Origin: Rhodothermus marinus DSM 4252
GTDB lineage: Bacteria > Bacteroidota > Rhodothermia > Rhodothermales > Rhodothermaceae
Assembly: GCF_000024845.1 (NCBI RefSeq)
Contig: NC_013501.1
Location: forward strand, 2,770,874-2,834,873
Direction: 5' to 3'
Length of the DNA stretch: 64,000 nt
Shown: positions 34,794 to 43,053 of the stretch, piece after piece
Numbering within the stretch: the stretch's first letter is position 1
Layout of the letters: each line of letters starts with the position of its first letter
Notes under the pieces: model-generated
What the model saw: the letters and a program-made list of their open reading frames with translations, nothing else
Database searches by the model: none
Told to the model about the DNA's origin: nothing
Position numbers and translations under genes: made by a program

Positions 34794-35975
34794 TCACGGG
34801 GGCCGACCGTACTTTCGCAGAATCTCCTGCACCCGATCCAGCGGAAGCGCCTCGACCCGTCCCCGGTAGCCTTCCATCGTCTCGGCCCGGAACAGCGCAT
34901 TGTAGATCGCCTCTTCGGTGGCCTCCACCACGGCCTGGAAAAGCGGCGACATGCGGTCGTTGGACAGCTCCCGGTAGGTGCCCACGCCGGCCCGACGCTC
35001 CGGCGTGCGCCGCACCTCGGGCGCGGTAGAGAAGGCGATGGCGTAGTCGCCGGAGCCGTTCGTCATGGGCGAGCCGGTTCGCGCTACGCCCAGAAACGCG
35101 CGTCGGGCCAGCCGCGTCAGGTTCCGGTCCGAAAGTGGCGCGTCGGTGGCGATCACGATCATGATGGAGCCGTCAGCCGACGTGTCCTCGACCACCTCTT
35201 TCAGGTAATAGCGGCCCAGTTCCTGGCCCACCGGGACGCCCAGGATGTGCAGGATCCCGCCGAAGTTCGCCTGCACGAGCACGCCCACCGTATAGCCGCC
35301 CAACGCCTCGGGCAACACGCGCGAACTGGTGCCGATGCCACCCTTCCAGCCGAAGGCGATCGTGCCGGTGCCCGCGCCCACGTTGCCCTCGGGTACCGGG
35401 CCGTCGCTGGCCTGCTCGATGGCCTGCAGGATGTGCTCGGCGCGCAGCACCCGCGCCCGGATGTTGTTCAGAAAGCCGTCGTTCGTCTCGCCCACCACCG
35501 GATTGACCGAGCGCACGGTTTCGTTGCCGGGCTGGCGGAGCGTCCAGGTCAGAATCGCCTCGGCCGCCTGCGGCACCGAAAGCGTGTTGGTCAGCACGAT
35601 GGGCGTTTCGATCTCGCCCAGTTCGATGACCTGCGTGCTGCCCATGAGCTTGCCGAACCCGTTGCCCACGGCAATGCCGGCTGGCACTTTCTCCTGAAAC
35701 ACGTTACCGCCGTGCGGCAGGATGGCCGTGGCGCCCGTACGCACCGAATCGCCCAGGATCAGCGTGACGTGCCCCACCCGCACGCCGGGCACGTCGGTGA
35801 TCGCGTTCAGCGGACCGGGCCGGAAAATACCCGGCGCGATGCCCAGCTCACGGGCCCGGGGGCGTTCGGACGGCTGCCCCTGTGCCCCCATAGCCCAGCT
35901 CAGCAGCAACACACCGCAAACCACTTTGCAGAGGGATCGTTTGACGAAGTGCCTTCCGATTGAATATACTCGCAT
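34794..35975 (-). CDS. P1 family peptidase (DmpA/L-aminopeptidase type), exported
   Basis: 393 residues. N-terminal signal (KRSLCKVVCGVLLLSWAMGAQG). Family signatures NAITDVPGVRVGHVTL, NVGAGTGTIAFGWKGGIGTSSR, GGYTVGVLVQANFG, and DGSIMIVIATDAPLSDRNL, in which the Gly-Ser is where P1 enzymes self-cleave to expose the nucleophilic Ser. So an N-terminal-nucleophile aminopeptidase or beta-peptidase, probably extracytoplasmic. The same frame stays open upstream to 36800 but that part is antisense to the racemase. Only 33 bp separate this start from the divergent racemase start. Confidence 0.85.
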   Translation of the reverse strand: MRVYSIGRHFVKRSLCKVVCGVLLLSWAMGAQGQPSERPRARELGIAPGIFRPGPLNAITDVPGVRVGHVTLILGDSVRTGATAILPHGGNVFQEKVPAGIAVGNGFGKLMGSTQVIELGEIETPIVLTNTLSVPQAAEAILTWTLRQPGNETVRSVNPVVGETNDGFLNNIRARVLRAEHILQAIEQASDGPVPEGNVGAGTGTIAFGWKGGIGTSSRVLPEALGGYTVGVLVQANFGGILHILGVPVGQELGRYYLKEVVEDTSADGSIMIVIATDAPLSDRNLTRLARRAFLGVARTGSPMTNGSGDYAIAFSTAPEVRRTPERRAGVGTYRELSNDRMSPLFQAVVEATEEAIYNALFRAETMEGYRGRVEALPLDRVQEILRKYGRPP

Positions 35976-36008
35976 CGTTTGCCCCACAGTCTTTGTCGGA
36001 GGTTCTGT

Positions 36009-36773
36009 ATGAAAGATAAAGTCATCGGCGTGATCGGTGGGATGGGCCCCTACGCGGGGCTGGAACTGGTCCGCCACATCTTCGACCAGACCCTCGCCGC
36101 TTCCGATCAGGAGCACCTGCCCGTCGTGCTGTTTTCGATGGGCGACCGCGTGCCCGATCGGAGCGCGTTTCTTTTTGGCAAAACGTCCGAAAACCCGGCC
36201 TACGCCATTGCCGAGCAGATCCGGATGGCCGAGTCGGTCGGGGCCGTCGTCGTCGGAATCCCCTGCAACACGGCCCATGCGCCGAGCATCTTCAACGTCA
36301 TGCTGGAGGAGCTGGCCCGCACGGGCAGCCGCGTGCGCGTGCTGCACCTGATCGAGGAAACCGTCCGTTTTTTGCGCGAACACTACCCGGACGTCAAGCG
36401 CGTGGGCGTCCTCTCGACGCTGGCCACCTACCGGCTCGGGCTCTACCGGAAAGCCCTGGAAGCCGCCGGCTACGAAGCGGTGATCGCCGACGAAAGCGTG
36501 CAGGAGACCATCGTCAACCGGGCCATCTTCGATCCCTCCTACGGCATCAAAGCCCAGAGCCATCCGGTCTCCAAGATCGCACGCCAGAGCGTACTGACAG
36601 GCATCGAGCACCTGCGCCAGAAAGGCGTCGAGGCGGTCGTGCTGGGCTGCACCGAACTGCCGCTGGCCGTACCTGAACCGGAGGTGGATGGGATCCCGAT
36701 CATCGACCCTTCGCTGGCGCTGGCCCGCGCCCTGATCCGAGAAACCTACCCGGAACAGCTCAAACCGCTCTGA
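36009..36773 (+). CDS. Aspartate/glutamate racemase family protein
   Basis: 254 residues. Both catalytic cysteines are present: C86 in GIPCNTAHAPS and C214 in VLGCTELPLA. N-terminus VIGVIGGMGPYAGLEL is typical of the YgeA/aspartate racemase branch. Cofactor-independent amino-acid racemase, cytoplasmic; substrate Asp or Glu undecided. Start fixed by a textbook GGAGG six nt before ATG at 36009. The HAD gene follows after 8 nt, so the two are co-transcribed. Confidence 0.88.
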   Translation: MKDKVIGVIGGMGPYAGLELVRHIFDQTLAASDQEHLPVVLFSMGDRVPDRSAFLFGKTSENPAYAIAEQIRMAESVGAVVVGIPCNTAHAPSIFNVMLEELARTGSRVRVLHLIEETVRFLREHYPDVKRVGVLSTLATYRLGLYRKALEAAGYEAVIADESVQETIVNRAIFDPSYGIKAQSHPVSKIARQSVLTGIEHLRQKGVEAVVLGCTELPLAVPEPEVDGIPIIDPSLALARALIRETYPEQLKPL

Positions 36774-36781
36774 AGCCCGCC

Positions 36782-37555
36782 ATGCCCTTGCCCGAAGCAC
36801 TCCGGAACGTGCGCGCGTTCGTGTTCGACCTGGACGGCACGCTCTACCAGGGTGAGCAGGCGCTGCCCGGAGCCGTCGAAGCCATCCGTGCGCTGCAACA
36901 GGCCGGCTATGCGGTGTGCTTCGCCACGAACACCACCTCGAAAAGCCGCCGCCAGCTCGTCGAAAAACTCCGGCGGCTGGGCTTCGAGGCGTCGGCCGAC
37001 CGGGTGTTCAGCCCGCCCGCCCTGGCCGGTGCCTTCCTCCGCGCGCAGGGCGCCTCGGCCTACCTGCTGGTGCCGGAGGCCACGCTGGAGGACTTCGCGG
37101 GCGTCCGGCCGGACGAAACCCACCCGGACTATGTCGTGGTGGGCGATCTGGGTCCGGCCTGGACCTTCGAGCGACTCAACCGTGCGTTTCGTCTGATTCA
37201 GGAACACGGCGCCCGCCTGATCGGCCTGGGCCGCACGCGCTACTGGCAGACCGACGCCGGGCTTCAGCTCGATGCCGGACCGTTTATCGCCGCGCTCGAA
37301 TATGCCACGGGGCGCGAGGCGATCATCTTCGGCAAGCCGGACCGGCGCTTCTTCGAGCAGATCTGCGCGGCGCTGGCGCCGCCGCCCGGGCAGGTGGCCA
37401 TGGTCGGCGACGACATCCGCACCGACGTCGAGGCGGCCATGCAGGCGGGGCTGCGTGGCGTGCTCGTCCGCACCGGTAAATTCCGCCCGTCCGATCTTGA
37501 AGGGCCGGTGCGGCCCGAGGTGGTGCTCGATTCGGTGGCCGATCTGCGCCCGTAG
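36782..37555 (+). CDS. HAD-IIA family phosphatase (NagD/LHPP-like)
   Basis: 257 residues. Motif I FVFDLDGTLYQG with nucleophile DxD, motif II ATNTTSKSRRQ, motif III Lys in IFGKPDRRFF, motif IV MVGDDIRTDVEAAMQAG. The large C2 cap (~85-180) marks subclass IIA, as in NagD and LHPP. Hydrolyses a small phosphorylated metabolite; substrate unknown. It ends 2 nt before the stop of convergent cysQ. Confidence 0.88.
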   Translation: MPLPEALRNVRAFVFDLDGTLYQGEQALPGAVEAIRALQQAGYAVCFATNTTSKSRRQLVEKLRRLGFEASADRVFSPPALAGAFLRAQGASAYLLVPEATLEDFAGVRPDETHPDYVVVGDLGPAWTFERLNRAFRLIQEHGARLIGLGRTRYWQTDAGLQLDAGPFIAALEYATGREAIIFGKPDRRFFEQICAALAPPPGQVAMVGDDIRTDVEAAMQAGLRGVLVRTGKFRPSDLEGPVRPEVVLDSVADLRP

Positions 37556-37557
37556 CG

Positions 37558-38547
37558 CTACGCGACGCCGACGGCCGCGATGGCTTCCAGCACGGCCGCG
37601 TGCAGCCGGCCGTTGGAGACCACCACGCCCCGGTTTTTGGCCAGCGTCGGCCCCAGGTCGAAGCGCAGCGGCCGGCCATGAATATCTGTCACGCGCCCGC
37701 CCGCCTCGGTTACGATCAGCACGCCGGCCGCGTGGTCCCACACCTTTTCGACGTAACCGGGCCGCGTGGGCAGCCGCAGGTACAGGTCGGCCTCGCCCCG
37801 TGCCACCATGGCGTACTTGGCCTGGCTGTCGAGCCGCCGGGGTGGCAACGTGATGCCCAGCCGTCGGGCCACCTCGGCCGCCGCGTCGTGCGCGCTGTGG
37901 GCCGACTCGAACGACTCGCAGAAGCGCGCCTGCGCGGGATCGGCCGTCGCGCTCACCTGAACGCGCACGGGCTCTCCTTCGCCCTCCAGCGGCCAGGCCA
38001 GGGCGCCTTCGCCCCGTACGGCCGTGAAGACCACGCCCCGGGGTGCGTCCGCGCCGGGCGTAAGCGGCAGGTTTGGACAGGCCAGCGCGGCCACCTGCAC
38101 CTGTCCCTCCACGACGAGCGCCAGCGCAATGGCGTACTGGTCGCCGCGCAGGAAGCCTTTGGTGCCGTCGATCGGATCCAGCGTCCAGAAGCGCGGGCGG
38201 TAGGCCGTCAGATTGCCGCGGTCGATCCAGGCGCATACCGCTTCAGCCGTGGCTTCGGGCACCAGGCGCCGTACCTCGGCCACGACGCGGTCCAGCAGCG
38301 CCGCCTGCGCGGGCTCCCGCAGCGCCGCGCTGTCCTCTTCGGCCATGACCGGATCGTCCGGAAACGCCTCGGCCAGCCGCCTGCAGATGAGTGCCTGGCT
38401 GCCGAAGTCGGCCACCGTGACCGGACTCCGGTCTTTTTTCTCCAGCACATCGGGCCCGATGGCCGCCTGGATGTTGCGGCACAGCACGGCCGCCTCGCGT
38501 ACGGCCGCCAGCGCCACCTCGTGTTCTGCCGTGAACATGCGATCCAT
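37558..38547 (-). CDS. cysQ: 3'(2'),5'-bisphosphate nucleotidase, CysQ/inositol monophosphatase superfamily
   Basis: 329 residues. Li+-sensitive Mg2+ phosphatase fold: EEDSAAL, DPIDGTKGFLRGDQYA and WDHAAGVLIVTEAGG are the three metal/substrate motifs; DRSPVTVADFGSQALI is the N-terminal signature. Converts PAP (3'-phosphoadenosine 5'-phosphate) to AMP in sulfate assimilation turnover. The longer length with an AWIDRGNLTAYRPRFWTLDP insert favours the PAP phosphatase branch. Its ATG is 13 nt past the T-tract of the terminator at 38561-38599. Confidence 0.9.
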   Translation of the reverse strand: MDRMFTAEHEVALAAVREAAVLCRNIQAAIGPDVLEKKDRSPVTVADFGSQALICRRLAEAFPDDPVMAEEDSAALREPAQAALLDRVVAEVRRLVPEATAEAVCAWIDRGNLTAYRPRFWTLDPIDGTKGFLRGDQYAIALALVVEGQVQVAALACPNLPLTPGADAPRGVVFTAVRGEGALAWPLEGEGEPVRVQVSATADPAQARFCESFESAHSAHDAAAEVARRLGITLPPRRLDSQAKYAMVARGEADLYLRLPTRPGYVEKVWDHAAGVLIVTEAGGRVTDIHGRPLRFDLGPTLAKNRGVVVSNGRLHAAVLEAIAAVGVA

Positions 38548-38560
38548 GAGACTGGCTCAG

Positions 38561-38599
38561 AAAAAAACGCCGGGATGCGACAAGATACGCACCCCGGCG
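38561..38599 (-). terminator. Rho-independent terminator upstream of cysQ
   Basis: Minus strand CGCCGGGGTGCG (38599-38588) pairs over 12 bp, one G-T, with CGCATCCCGGCG (38579-38568) around TATCTTGT; seven T follow (38567-38561). It would end transcription coming from the toxin-antitoxin and remnant region. Confidence 0.9.
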
Positions 38600-38672
38600 C
38601 CCGGTTGCTGTGAACCACGTGTCAACTATCTCGCCCCTGCATGATGTGCGCGCGTTCTGGTTAGCAGATACT

Positions 38673-39064
38673 CTATTGCGAAAGGCTGTCTACCACCGTT
38701 ACAAAGAAACCTCCGCCCACCGGCTCGGCCGCCATGTCCAGACGTACAATCAACACCGAAAGCATGTACTCCCCCGGCTCCACATCCACCTTCCACCGAA
38801 ACACGGCACGTCATAGGTGCCAACCGCCCGCTTCGGCAATTTCCAAGAGTACTCCCACCGGTAATTCCACCACGCTACGTGAGGGGTCATGTCCTGATCG
38901 GGACACTCCCTGGGACGGAACATGCCGTAGTGCACCACCAGCAGCGAGGTTTCTCCTCCACACGCATCGGGTTGGCACCACCCAGACCATATCGATCTCC
39001 GTTGCCAGCGGATCCGGACGACCGCATGCTCTGTGCTAAAGTCCGCAGTTTGCTCATATGCGCC
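38673..39064 (-). pseudogene. Frameshifted C-terminal remnant of an unknown gene
   Basis: Two minus-strand frames read as one beta-rich protein end. Frame 1 (39064 to ~38810) reads GAYEQTADFSTEHAVV..., then VVHYGMFRPRECPDQ, WNYRWEYSWKLPKRAVGTYD. Frame 2 (~38810 to stop at 38673) reads RWKVDVEPGEYMLSVLIVRL and GGGFFVTVVDSLSQ. The join falls near 38800-38813 and needs one frameshift. No start codon or N-terminal part survives; the remnant begins directly, in frame, after the stop of the PIN gene. The sequence is protein-like (beta strands, sensible hydrophobic spacing) but I do not recognise the family. A sequencing error is an alternative to decay. Confidence 0.5.
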
Positions 39065-39484
39065 TCAAACCTCTGCCGACCCTTCCGAGGCATGCAGTAG
39101 ATCCCAGAAGCCTCGAGGGTCAAGAATACGAGGTCGCTCTACAAGGCCAGCGAGATCAAGCAGCTCACGATCTCCGGTCACCAGCACATCGGCATCCCCC
39201 GCAATCGCTGCTGCCAGCACCCTGCGGTCGTTTGCATCCAGCGGCAGGTCCGGCAATGCTTCCGGCGCGGAGACCACCGTATAGCCCCGAAGCAATGCCT
39301 CGACCTTTTGCACCGCTTCTTCTGAAACGTCGAACTTCTCCCGCAGCACGCGCCGCAATTCTTCAAGCACGACCTCTGCCACGATCAGTTCGTGTCGGGT
39401 AAGTACCAGACGCACCAGGTCGGCGCATAGTCCCCGGGTTGCCAGCGCGCTGACCAGTACGTTTGTGTCGAGGAAGACTTTCAC
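39065..39484 (-). CDS. PIN-domain toxin (COG1569-type)
   Basis: 139 residues. PIN nuclease fold with the acidic set visible: D6 in VFLDTNVLVSAL, Glu in VVLEELRRVL, and Asp residues in LDANDRRVLAAAIAGDADVLVTGDREL. Family members are Mg2+-dependent RNases acting as toxins. Its ATG overlaps the antitoxin stop by 4 nt. Downstream is only gene debris, consistent with acquisition at this spot. Confidence 0.88.
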   Translation of the reverse strand: MKVFLDTNVLVSALATRGLCADLVRLVLTRHELIVAEVVLEELRRVLREKFDVSEEAVQKVEALLRGYTVVSAPEALPDLPLDANDRRVLAAAIAGDADVLVTGDRELLDLAGLVERPRILDPRGFWDLLHASEGSAEV

Positions 39485-39699
39485 GACACCTCGGCAAAAA
39501 CATCATCGTCGGTCAGATAGCCGCGCTTTTCTGCCTCTGGAAGAATCCGGCTGCGGAGCGCCTCGAACTCAAGCAAGGCCAGGTAACGCCGGAGCGCCTC
39601 GCGCACAATATCGCTGCGCCGACGTCCGGACCATTCGCTGGCCTCCTGGAGCTTCTGCGCCAGTTCCTCGTCAATGCGGAATGTCAGGACGGTGCTCAT
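39481..39699 (-). CDS. Ribbon-helix-helix antitoxin
   Basis: 72 residues. N-terminal RHH DNA-binding domain (STVLTFRIDEELAQKLQE, GRRRSDIVREALRRYL), then a C-terminal acidic toxin-neutralising tail (EAEKRGYLTDDDVFAEVS). First gene of the pair. A 10-bp-arm palindrome lies 14 nt upstream and is the likely autoregulation site. Confidence 0.9.
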   Translation of the reverse strand: MSTVLTFRIDEELAQKLQEASEWSGRRRSDIVREALRRYLALLEFEALRSRILPEAEKRGYLTDDDVFAEVS

Positions 39700-39712
39700 C
39701 GCTTACTTCGGA

Positions 39713-39739
39713 AAAGTGTATTGCGCTGTAATACACTTT
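39713..39739. promoter_or_regulatory. Palindromic operator of the toxin-antitoxin pair
   Basis: AAAGTGTATT (39713-39722) and its exact reverse complement AATACACTTT (39730-39739) flank a 7-nt spacer, 14 nt upstream of the antitoxin ATG at 39699. Placement and dyad symmetry fit autorepression by the RHH protein. Confidence 0.75.
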
Positions 39740-39794
39740 ATCCCACTACAAAACTGATTTCGTGTTTCCCTCGCTTTCGTTGCGGTACGCCGCC

Positions 39795-42700
39795 TTATTC
39801 CGTCGCGGCGGGCACGGCCACGGGTGGCAACCGCAGCGCCAGTACGGCTTCGTTGAAGGCCGGTAGTTCGCGTTCGATCACTTCCCGGTAGCGGGCCAGC
39901 CAGCCGTCGATCTGCGCCACCAGCTCGTTTTTGACAGCCACGGCCTGATCCGTGGGGCGGAAGTCGCCCGTGCCCACCACACCCATCAGCGCGGCCAGCT
40001 TATTGTTGAGCCGGATCGGGAAGTTCAGCGGGTCCTGCGGCGCCCGGTTCTTCGTCTGATAGAGCGCCTCTTCCACCTGCGTGAGCTTCTGGATGATGGA
40101 CCGTCCCTGGCGGCGCAGCGCTGCGCCCGTCGAGTCGTCCGGCAACCGCCCGATCACCTCCCGAAGGTCCTGCCGGATTTCCCGGATGTGCTTGATCGTA
40201 CGGTGCACTTCCGAGACCCTGTCGCGCACCTCCATCAGGAAGGCGAACTGCGCCTGCAAGTCCTCGTCGGTGGCCGTGCTGCGGGGATCCTTGAGCAGTC
40301 GGAACGTCTGCTCCTGCACCTGATCGCCCACCGTGAGCCGCACCCGATAGGTGCCCGGCGGGGCCAGCGGTCCCCGGAGGCTGGCCGCCCACATGATCAG
40401 CCCTTCGAAACCCTCGGCGTCCGGGTAGCGCATGTCCCAGACGAACCTGTTGCTGCCGGCCCGCACTTCCAGCCGGTCACGCCGCTCCTTCGCGTTGGTG
40501 GCGAACGTGCGGATCACGTCGCCGTCTTCTTCCAGAATCTCCAGCTTCACAACCGTGGCCGTGTCGGGCTTTTCCTTCAGGTAGAAAAAGATCTCCACGC
40601 CGGGCGGCGGGTTTTCGCCCATTCCCGGCGGCGGATCGCCGAAGGTGCCGCCCCGCAACCGGTAGGTGTCTTTCGGTTTGAAGAGGATCACGTCCTGGCG
40701 GGCCAGTTCGGGCGTGAGCTGGCGGAGCACCTCCAGATGATCGAGCACCCAGAAGCTCCGGCCCTGCGTGGCCACGATCAGGTCGGTGCCCTTGACGGCC
40801 AGGTCCGTGATGGGCACGATCGGCAGGTTGAGCTGGAACGGCTGCCAGTGCTCCCCGTCGTCGAAGGAGATGTACAGGCCGCTCTCGGTCCCGGCGTAGA
40901 GCAGGCCCGGCCGCTCCGGATCGGCGCGGATGACGCGCGTGAAATGATTCTCGGCGATGCCGTTGGTGATTTTCTGCCAGGTGCGGCCGTAATCTTTGGT
41001 CTTGTAGAGATAGGGCCGGAAGTCGTCCCACTTGTACATGGTGGCCGCCACGTAGAGGCCGCCCGGGTTGAACGGATCGGGCTCGATGCTGTTGATCTGG
41101 ATCCACTCGGGCATGATGGACGGAGGCGGCGTCACGTTCTGCCAGGTCTTGCCGCCGTCGCGCGTCAGGTAGATGAGCCCGTCGTCCGAGCCGGTCCAGA
41201 TCACGCCGGGCTCATGGACCGACTCGGCCAGCGCGAAGATCGTCCCGTAGTACTCCACGCTGGTGTTGTCCTTCGTGATGGGTCCGCCCGAGGGTCCCAT
41301 CTTCGTCGTGTCATTGCGGGTCAGGTCCGGGCTGATCTGCTCCCAGCTCTGGCCTTCGTTGGTGGTTTTGAAGAGCACGTTGGCGGCCGCGTAGAGCACG
41401 TTGGGGTCGTGCCGCGAGAACATGATGGGGAAGTTCCACTGGAAGCGATACTTCAGATCTTTGGCGCCGTGGCCCATGGGGTTGTCGGGCCAGATGTCCA
41501 CGCGGCGCGACTGGCGCGTGCGGTGGTCGTAGCGTTCCAGGTAGCCGCCGTAGGAGCCGCCGTAGACGATTTCGGGGTCTTTGGGATCGGGGGCCAGCCA
41601 GCCGCTTTCGCCACCGGCTGTCGGCTCCCAGTCGCGTTCGGAGATGCCGGGGCCGTCCGAGCGGCTGTAGATGCGCACGGTCGAGTTGTCCTGCTGCGCC
41701 CCGTAGATGCGGTAGGGGAAGACGTTGTCGGTCGTGACGCGGTAGAACTGGGCCGTGGGCTGGTTGTAGTAGGTCGTCCAGTTTTCGCCGCCGTCGTAGG
41801 TGACCTGCGCCCCGCCGTCGTCGGCGATGATCATGTGCTGCGGGTTGTCCGGATCGATCCACAGGTCGTGGTGATCGCCGTGCGGCGTGCCGATGCGCGT
41901 GAAGGTGCGGCCGCCGTCTTTCGACTTCCAGAAGCCCACGTTCAGCACATAGACGACATCCGGGTCCTTCGGGTCGGCCACGATGTGGCTGTAGTACCAG
42001 GCCCGCTGGCGGAGATTGCGGTCGTCGTTGACGCGCCGCCAGGTCTTGCCGCCGTCGTCGGACCGAAACACGCCGCCCTCGCGCGCCTCGACGATCGCAT
42101 AGAGTCGGTTCGGGTCGGCCGACACGGTGATGCCGATCTTTCCGATGGGCGGCTCGGGCATGCCGGGGTTGCGCGTCAGCTCCACCCAGGTGTCGCCGCC
42201 GTCGGTGCTCTTCCAGAGGCTGGAGCCCTCACCCCCGCTCTCGAAGCTGTAGGGCGTGCGCCGGAAGCGCCAGAACGTGGCGTACAGGATGCGCGGGTTC
42301 GTCGGATCCATTGCCAGGTCCACCGCGCCCGCATCTTCATTCACGAACAGAATCTGCTCCCAGGTCTTACCGCCGTCTTTGCTCCGGTAGACGCCCCGCT
42401 CCCTGTTCGGTCCAAAGGCGTGGCCCATGACGGCCACGTAGACCAGGTCGGGATTGCGCGGATGGATCACGATGTCACCGATATGGCGACTGTCGGGAAG
42501 CCCGATGAACGTCCACGTCTTGCCGGCATCGGTCGACTTCCACATGCCGTAGCCGTGGGAGACGTTGCCGCGGATCGACTCCTCCCCACCGCCCACGTAG
42601 ATCACGTTCGGGTCCCACTCGCTCACGGCGATGGCGCCGATCGAGCCCCCGAAATAGCCGTCCGAGATGTTCTGCCACGACTGGCCGCCGTCGGTGCTTT

Positions 42701-42929
42701 TCCAGACGCCGCCGCCCGTTCCGCCGAAGTAGTGCACGAGCGGCTGGCCGCGCACGCCCGTGACGGCCGTCGAGCGGCCGCCCCGGAAGGGGCCGATCAT
42801 GCGAAAGTGCAGCGTGTCGAACAGGGCCGGATCGTAGCCGTGGGGCGGCTGCGGCGTCTGTCGCTGCGCCCACACGCCGGGCTCGGGCAACAGCAGAAAC
42901 GCCAGCAGGAGCAGGAGACCGTAACGCAT
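39795..42929 (-). CDS. Sortilin/VPS10-like BNR-repeat exported protein
   Basis: 1044 residues. Signal peptide MRYGLLLLLAFLLLPEPGVWAQ. Residues ~40-730 form two 10-bladed-type propellers of BNR/Asp-box repeats (VWKSTDGGQSW, MWKSTDAGKTW, VYRSKDGGKTW, VFRSDDGGKTW, IYLTRDGGKTW). The C-terminal third has an Fn3/FlgD-like segment (APPGTYRVRLTVGDQ) and helical coiled regions. Such proteins resemble sialidase or xyloglucanase propellers but lack visible catalytic residues; a binding or scaffold role at the cell surface is likely. A matching TACATTTG promoter box lies 34 nt upstream. Confidence 0.85.
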   Translation of the reverse strand: MRYGLLLLLAFLLLPEPGVWAQRQTPQPPHGYDPALFDTLHFRMIGPFRGGRSTAVTGVRGQPLVHYFGGTGGGVWKSTDGGQSWQNISDGYFGGSIGAIAVSEWDPNVIYVGGGEESIRGNVSHGYGMWKSTDAGKTWTFIGLPDSRHIGDIVIHPRNPDLVYVAVMGHAFGPNRERGVYRSKDGGKTWEQILFVNEDAGAVDLAMDPTNPRILYATFWRFRRTPYSFESGGEGSSLWKSTDGGDTWVELTRNPGMPEPPIGKIGITVSADPNRLYAIVEAREGGVFRSDDGGKTWRRVNDDRNLRQRAWYYSHIVADPKDPDVVYVLNVGFWKSKDGGRTFTRIGTPHGDHHDLWIDPDNPQHMIIADDGGAQVTYDGGENWTTYYNQPTAQFYRVTTDNVFPYRIYGAQQDNSTVRIYSRSDGPGISERDWEPTAGGESGWLAPDPKDPEIVYGGSYGGYLERYDHRTRQSRRVDIWPDNPMGHGAKDLKYRFQWNFPIMFSRHDPNVLYAAANVLFKTTNEGQSWEQISPDLTRNDTTKMGPSGGPITKDNTSVEYYGTIFALAESVHEPGVIWTGSDDGLIYLTRDGGKTWQNVTPPPSIMPEWIQINSIEPDPFNPGGLYVAATMYKWDDFRPYLYKTKDYGRTWQKITNGIAENHFTRVIRADPERPGLLYAGTESGLYISFDDGEHWQPFQLNLPIVPITDLAVKGTDLIVATQGRSFWVLDHLEVLRQLTPELARQDVILFKPKDTYRLRGGTFGDPPPGMGENPPPGVEIFFYLKEKPDTATVVKLEILEEDGDVIRTFATNAKERRDRLEVRAGSNRFVWDMRYPDAEGFEGLIMWAASLRGPLAPPGTYRVRLTVGDQVQEQTFRLLKDPRSTATDEDLQAQFAFLMEVRDRVSEVHRTIKHIREIRQDLREVIGRLPDDSTGAALRRQGRSIIQKLTQVEEALYQTKNRAPQDPLNFPIRLNNKLAALMGVVGTGDFRPTDQAVAVKNELVAQIDGWLARYREVIERELPAFNEAVLALRLPPVAVPAATE

Positions 42930-42962
42930 GGCCGAATCAGGGGCTGGTGATCACTTCTGGCA

Positions 42963-42970
42963 CAAATGTA
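42963..42970 (-). promoter_or_regulatory. Bacteroidota-type -7 box of the BNR-repeat gene
   Basis: TACATTTG on the minus strand, an exact TAnnTTTG, giving a ~30-nt leader. A TTG lies at 42987-42985, 14 nt upstream, closer than the usual 19-21. Confidence 0.5.
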
Positions 42971-42997
42971 AGCCCTTCCGAAAACAAGTGCCAGCAC

Positions 42998-43029
42998 AAA
43001 AAACGCGGGCTCCGAAAAGGAACCCGCGT
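42998..43029 (-). terminator. Rho-independent terminator of the ccm operon
   Basis: Minus strand ACGCGGGTTCC (43029-43019) pairs with GGAGCCCGCGT (43013-43003), one wobble, loop TTTTC, then six T (43003-42998). It lies 24 nt past the ccmE stop. Confidence 0.9.
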
Positions 43030-43053
43030 CTGACTATGCGCAAAGCAACTTGC

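Noticed and set aside
35976-36800. Upstream extension of the P1 peptidase frame
   Set aside because: It runs antisense through the racemase, a well-supported gene with its own Shine-Dalgarno; the peptidase signal peptide begins near 35975.
38750-38938. Small minus-strand ORF taken as an independent gene
   Set aside because: It is one frame of a longer protein-like remnant that continues in another frame to 38673.
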